A program made the position numbers and the translations under genes. A DNA stretch of 64,000 nt from Lysobacter sp. MMG2 (lineage in GTDB: Bacteria; Pseudomonadota; Gammaproteobacteria; Xanthomonadales; Xanthomonadaceae), in NCBI RefSeq assembly GCF_016735495.2, contig NZ_JAERQY020000004.1, forward strand, positions 340,444-404,443. The letters are read 5' to 3'. The notes beneath the pieces are model-generated. The model made no database searches. It was not told where the DNA came from and was given only the letters and a program-made list of their open reading frames with translations. The stretch's first letter is position 1. Every line of letters starts with the position of its first letter. This document shows positions 63,327-64,000 of this stretch, piece by piece.

Positions 63327-63773
63327 TCAGGGCTGCGCCAGCCCCGGTCCGAAGGTCAGCTCCACGCCGTCCTTGAGCCCCAGCCGTGCCGCCTGGCCGG
63401 CGTTGAGTTCCAGCACATACCGCGCCGGCGCGTTGCTGGGGTAGGGCGGACAGCCGTCTCCGAGCGAGCACGGCGGCACATCGCGCTGCTGCGATACCAG
63501 CTTCCGCGCCGAATCGAAGTAGAGGATGTCCAGCGGGATCTTCGTGTTCTTCATCCAGTAGGCGAGCGGCTCCTGGCGCTCGTGGATGAAGAGCATCCCG
63601 CGGTCGGCAGCCATTTCATCCCGGAACATCAGGCCGCGTGCCCGCTCGGCGTCGTCATCGGCCACTTCCACCGCGTAGCGCTGGCCGTTCAGTTCGACCC
63701 AATGGTCGGTACTGCTCGCGCAGCCCGAAAGGGCCAGGCCGCAGCAGGCAAGCAGGAGGCGGAAGGCGGGCAT
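63327..63773 (-). CDS. DUF192 family lipoprotein
   Basis: A 148-residue protein with a lipoprotein signal (lipobox LSGC, C18) and the DUF192 core: ARGLMFRDEMAADRGMLFIH, MKNTKIPLDILYFD and YVLELNAGQAARLGLKDG. Two cysteines in PPCSLGDGCPP may form a disulfide. Role unknown; widespread in gram-negatives. GGAG lies 7 bp before the ATG. Convergent with rubredoxin. The 227 bp beyond it to the right edge carry no gene that I can see, only the promoter at 63958. Confidence 0.9.
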   Translation of the reverse strand: MPAFRLLLACCGLALSGCASSTDHWVELNGQRYAVEVADDDAERARGLMFRDEMAADRGMLFIHERQEPLAYWMKNTKIPLDILYFDSARKLVSQQRDVPPCSLGDGCPPYPSNAPARYVLELNAGQAARLGLKDGVELTFGPGLAQP

Positions 63774-63957
63774 GCGAGGCTCCGGAATGGGCGTGGAAGT
63801 GTGAGCGCGAACATCCGGCAGCGCCTTCGGCGAGTCAATAGATCCGACATCGCTCGACCCCCTTCCCAAACTCCGAATGCATGTGCACAATGCGCGCCCC
63901 GCCAAGGTGAACTTCACTGAAGCGGGGCGCGGTTGAAGCGGTGGTTTCGAAGGGCGG

Positions 63958-63985
63958 TTGACGAACTTCGAAGGTGCTGTAAGAT
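63958..63985 (+). promoter_or_regulatory. Strong sigma-70-type promoter at the right edge
   Basis: TTGACG (63958-63963), 16-bp spacer, TAAGAT (63980-63985), followed by a GC-rich GCGCGGCCCGGTCGC. This looks like a promoter of a stable RNA or highly expressed gene starting beyond the window. Confidence 0.6.
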
Positions 63986-64000
63986 GCGCGGCCCGGTCGC

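Overview
The window is high-G+C, densely packed chromosomal DNA from a gammaproteobacterium of the Xanthomonadaceae/Lysobacteraceae, most like Lysobacter. The evidence is the gene content and order: pcm-tolC next to waaA, a PPi-type phosphofructokinase near hppA and ppa, an attenuated branched-chain amino acid operon beside thrABC, a DedA-PAP2-LssY fusion, and a large TonB-dependent receptor. I saw no rRNA, tRNA, CRISPR array, prophage or insertion sequence. This is core genome with small accessory patches. All calls come from reading the sequence and from recalled family knowledge; no searches were run.

Layout. 1-9.1 kb: the 3' end of glnE, an ELM1-like protein, a RutE-like nitroreductase, YceI, a pirin, a CHCC zinc finger, and an LPS/envelope group (glycosyltransferase, O-antigen ligase-like protein, LpxL-like acyltransferase, WaaA). 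9.1-17.2 kb: tolC and pcm on the minus strand, then a TetR regulator divergent from an RND efflux pair, then a lipoprotein. 17.2-29.3 kb: one minus-strand operon, ilvD-ilvC-ilvG-ilvM-ilvE-ilvA-leuA-leuC-leuD-leuB, behind a Leu/Ile/Val-rich leader peptide and an attenuator terminator. 29.3-34.4 kb: thrA-thrB-thrC behind a threonine-rich leader peptide. The two operons form one route from aspartate through threonine to isoleucine, plus valine and leucine. 34.5-46 kb: a CPBP membrane protein, a TPP riboswitch with thiC, a channel-like protein, a CadC-like membrane regulator, an AraC-type regulator, a TonB-dependent receptor and an aspartyl hydroxylase-like protein. 46-54.5 kb: pyrophosphate and cell-wall genes (ppa, hppA, pfp, adk, mpl) with three small exported proteins. 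54.5-64 kb: a LON-domain protein, the DedA-PAP2-LssY fusion, a RIO-like kinase, an SDR, a voltage-gated K+ channel with a zinc ribbon, an argD-like aminotransferase, hemL-thiE, rubredoxin and a DUF192 lipoprotein.

The most unusual signal is a dispersed palindromic element present twice. One copy (17508-17601) lies in frame inside leuB and adds about 31 residues to the protein. The other (52845-52946) starts directly after the adk stop codon. The copies share a 60-bp module (51 of 60 aligned positions identical). Each is preceded by a hairpin of different sequence but with the same 8-bp stem length and the same 6-nt spacing. This resembles the protein-coding palindromic elements known from Rickettsia and is the best candidate here for something little described.
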